A program made the translations under genes and the position numbers. DNA of 6,244 nt, taken from contig JADGRG010000412.1 of NCBI GenBank assembly GCA_017881145.1, positions 1-6,244 of the forward strand, in the 5' to 3' direction. The notes under the pieces were generated by a model that searched no databases, was not told where the DNA came from, and was given only the letters and a program-made list of their open reading frames with translations. Source of the stretch: Sandaracinaceae bacterium. Lineage in GTDB: Bacteria > Myxococcota_A > Polyangia > Polyangiales > JAFGIB01. Positions 5,899 through 6,244 of this stretch are shown here, one piece after another (the first letter of the stretch is position 1; the number at the start of each line of letters is the position of its first letter).

Positions 5899-6244
5899 AG
5901 GAACCAAGGCGTATCGTTCTGGGCTGGAACCAGCTGCGCAGCGTGAGTACATCGCCGTCAGTCGTCACGATGGCGCCTCCGCTCTGGCCAAGGTCCAAGA
6001 TGTGCCGGACGGACGCCTGCAAGCGCGCCATGACCGTAGGATGCGGGTGCCCAAACGGGTTGATGGCGCCGGCGCTGACGATCGCGAGCTCGGGCGCCAC
6101 CGCGCGCAAGAGCTCCTGGCTGGTGGAGGTGCGCGAGCCGTGGTGCGGCACCTTCAGCACGTCAGCATGGACTGGCTGTCTTGAAGCGAGCAGCGCGCCC
6201 TCGGCATGAGCTTCGATGTCGCCGGCGAAGAGCACGGCTCGCCG
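5897..6244 (-). CDS. comEC: ComEC/Rec2 DNA-internalisation protein, C-terminal fragment
   Basis: ComEC is the inner-membrane channel that carries single-stranded DNA into the cytoplasm in natural transformation. Its C-terminal metallo-beta-lactamase-like domain is thought to act as a nuclease. Only the last 115 residues are in the window; the frame stays open through position 6244. Visible motifs are VLFAGDIEAHAE (the metal-ligand Asp region), ADVLKVPHHGSRTSTS (the HHGS metal-binding motif) and INPFGHPHPTVMARL, all typical of the ComEC beta-lactamase-like domain. The OB-fold and membrane channel domains would lie upstream, outside the window. The Val at 6235 (GTG) is internal and not a start. 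The stop is TGA at 5899-5897. A stand-alone ComEC-like hydrolase lacking the membrane part is an alternative that cannot be tested here. Confidence 0.9.
   Translation of the reverse strand, partial: RRAVLFAGDIEAHAEGALLASRQPVHADVLKVPHHGSRTSTSQELLRAVAPELAIVSAGAINPFGHPHPTVMARLQASVRHILDLGQSGGAIVTTDGDVLTLRSWFQPRTIRLGS

Noticed and set aside
1..6244. CRISPR arrays, tRNA or rRNA genes, transposases, att sites, defence or biosynthetic gene clusters
   Set aside because: Nothing in either strand supports any of these; the genes are metabolic, signalling, envelope and competence functions.

Overview
The window looks like chromosomal DNA from a high-GC Gram-negative bacterium, most likely a Myxococcota (Polyangia-type) or related deltaproteobacterial lineage. 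The grounds are strongly GC-biased codon use, a soluble multi-PAS hybrid histidine kinase, and two adjacent secreted PEGA-domain proteins ending in a hydrophobic hairpin with a Cys-containing loop, an architecture I associate with that phylum. This assignment is inferred from protein style; no rRNA or other phylogenetic marker is present. No mobile element, CRISPR array, tRNA or rRNA was seen.

Layout. Positions 1-28 are a perfect inverted copy of positions 115-142 and do not belong to the reading frame that follows; they look like a fold-back junction at a contig edge. From about position 20 to 424 (+) runs the C-terminal third of a class II fumarase (fumC). It is followed by a 376-aa GNAT-like/YghO-type protein (487-1617, +). 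A 646-aa PAS-PAS-HisKA-HATPase-REC hybrid histidine kinase lies on the opposite strand (1609-3549, -) and overlaps the GNAT gene by 9 bp at the 3' ends. A 199-bp divergent intergenic region (3550-3748) carries a tandem 15/14-bp direct repeat that could be an operator. It precedes two tandem paralogous PEGA-domain envelope proteins (3749-4798 and 4843-5853, +), probably one transcript. A 43-bp convergent gap holds an imperfect hairpin, followed by the C-terminal part of a ComEC/Rec2 competence protein (5897-6244, -), cut by the window end.

How the genes may work together. fumC (TCA cycle), the acetyltransferase-like gene and comEC (DNA uptake) show no functional link. The kinase and the PEGA pair share a divergent intergenic region, so co-regulation or a sensing link is possible but unproven. 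The two PEGA proteins are clear relatives, with the same order of domains and the same two cysteine pairs, and are the most interesting uncharacterised element here. I see no convincing evidence for a new defence, mobile or biosynthetic system in this window.
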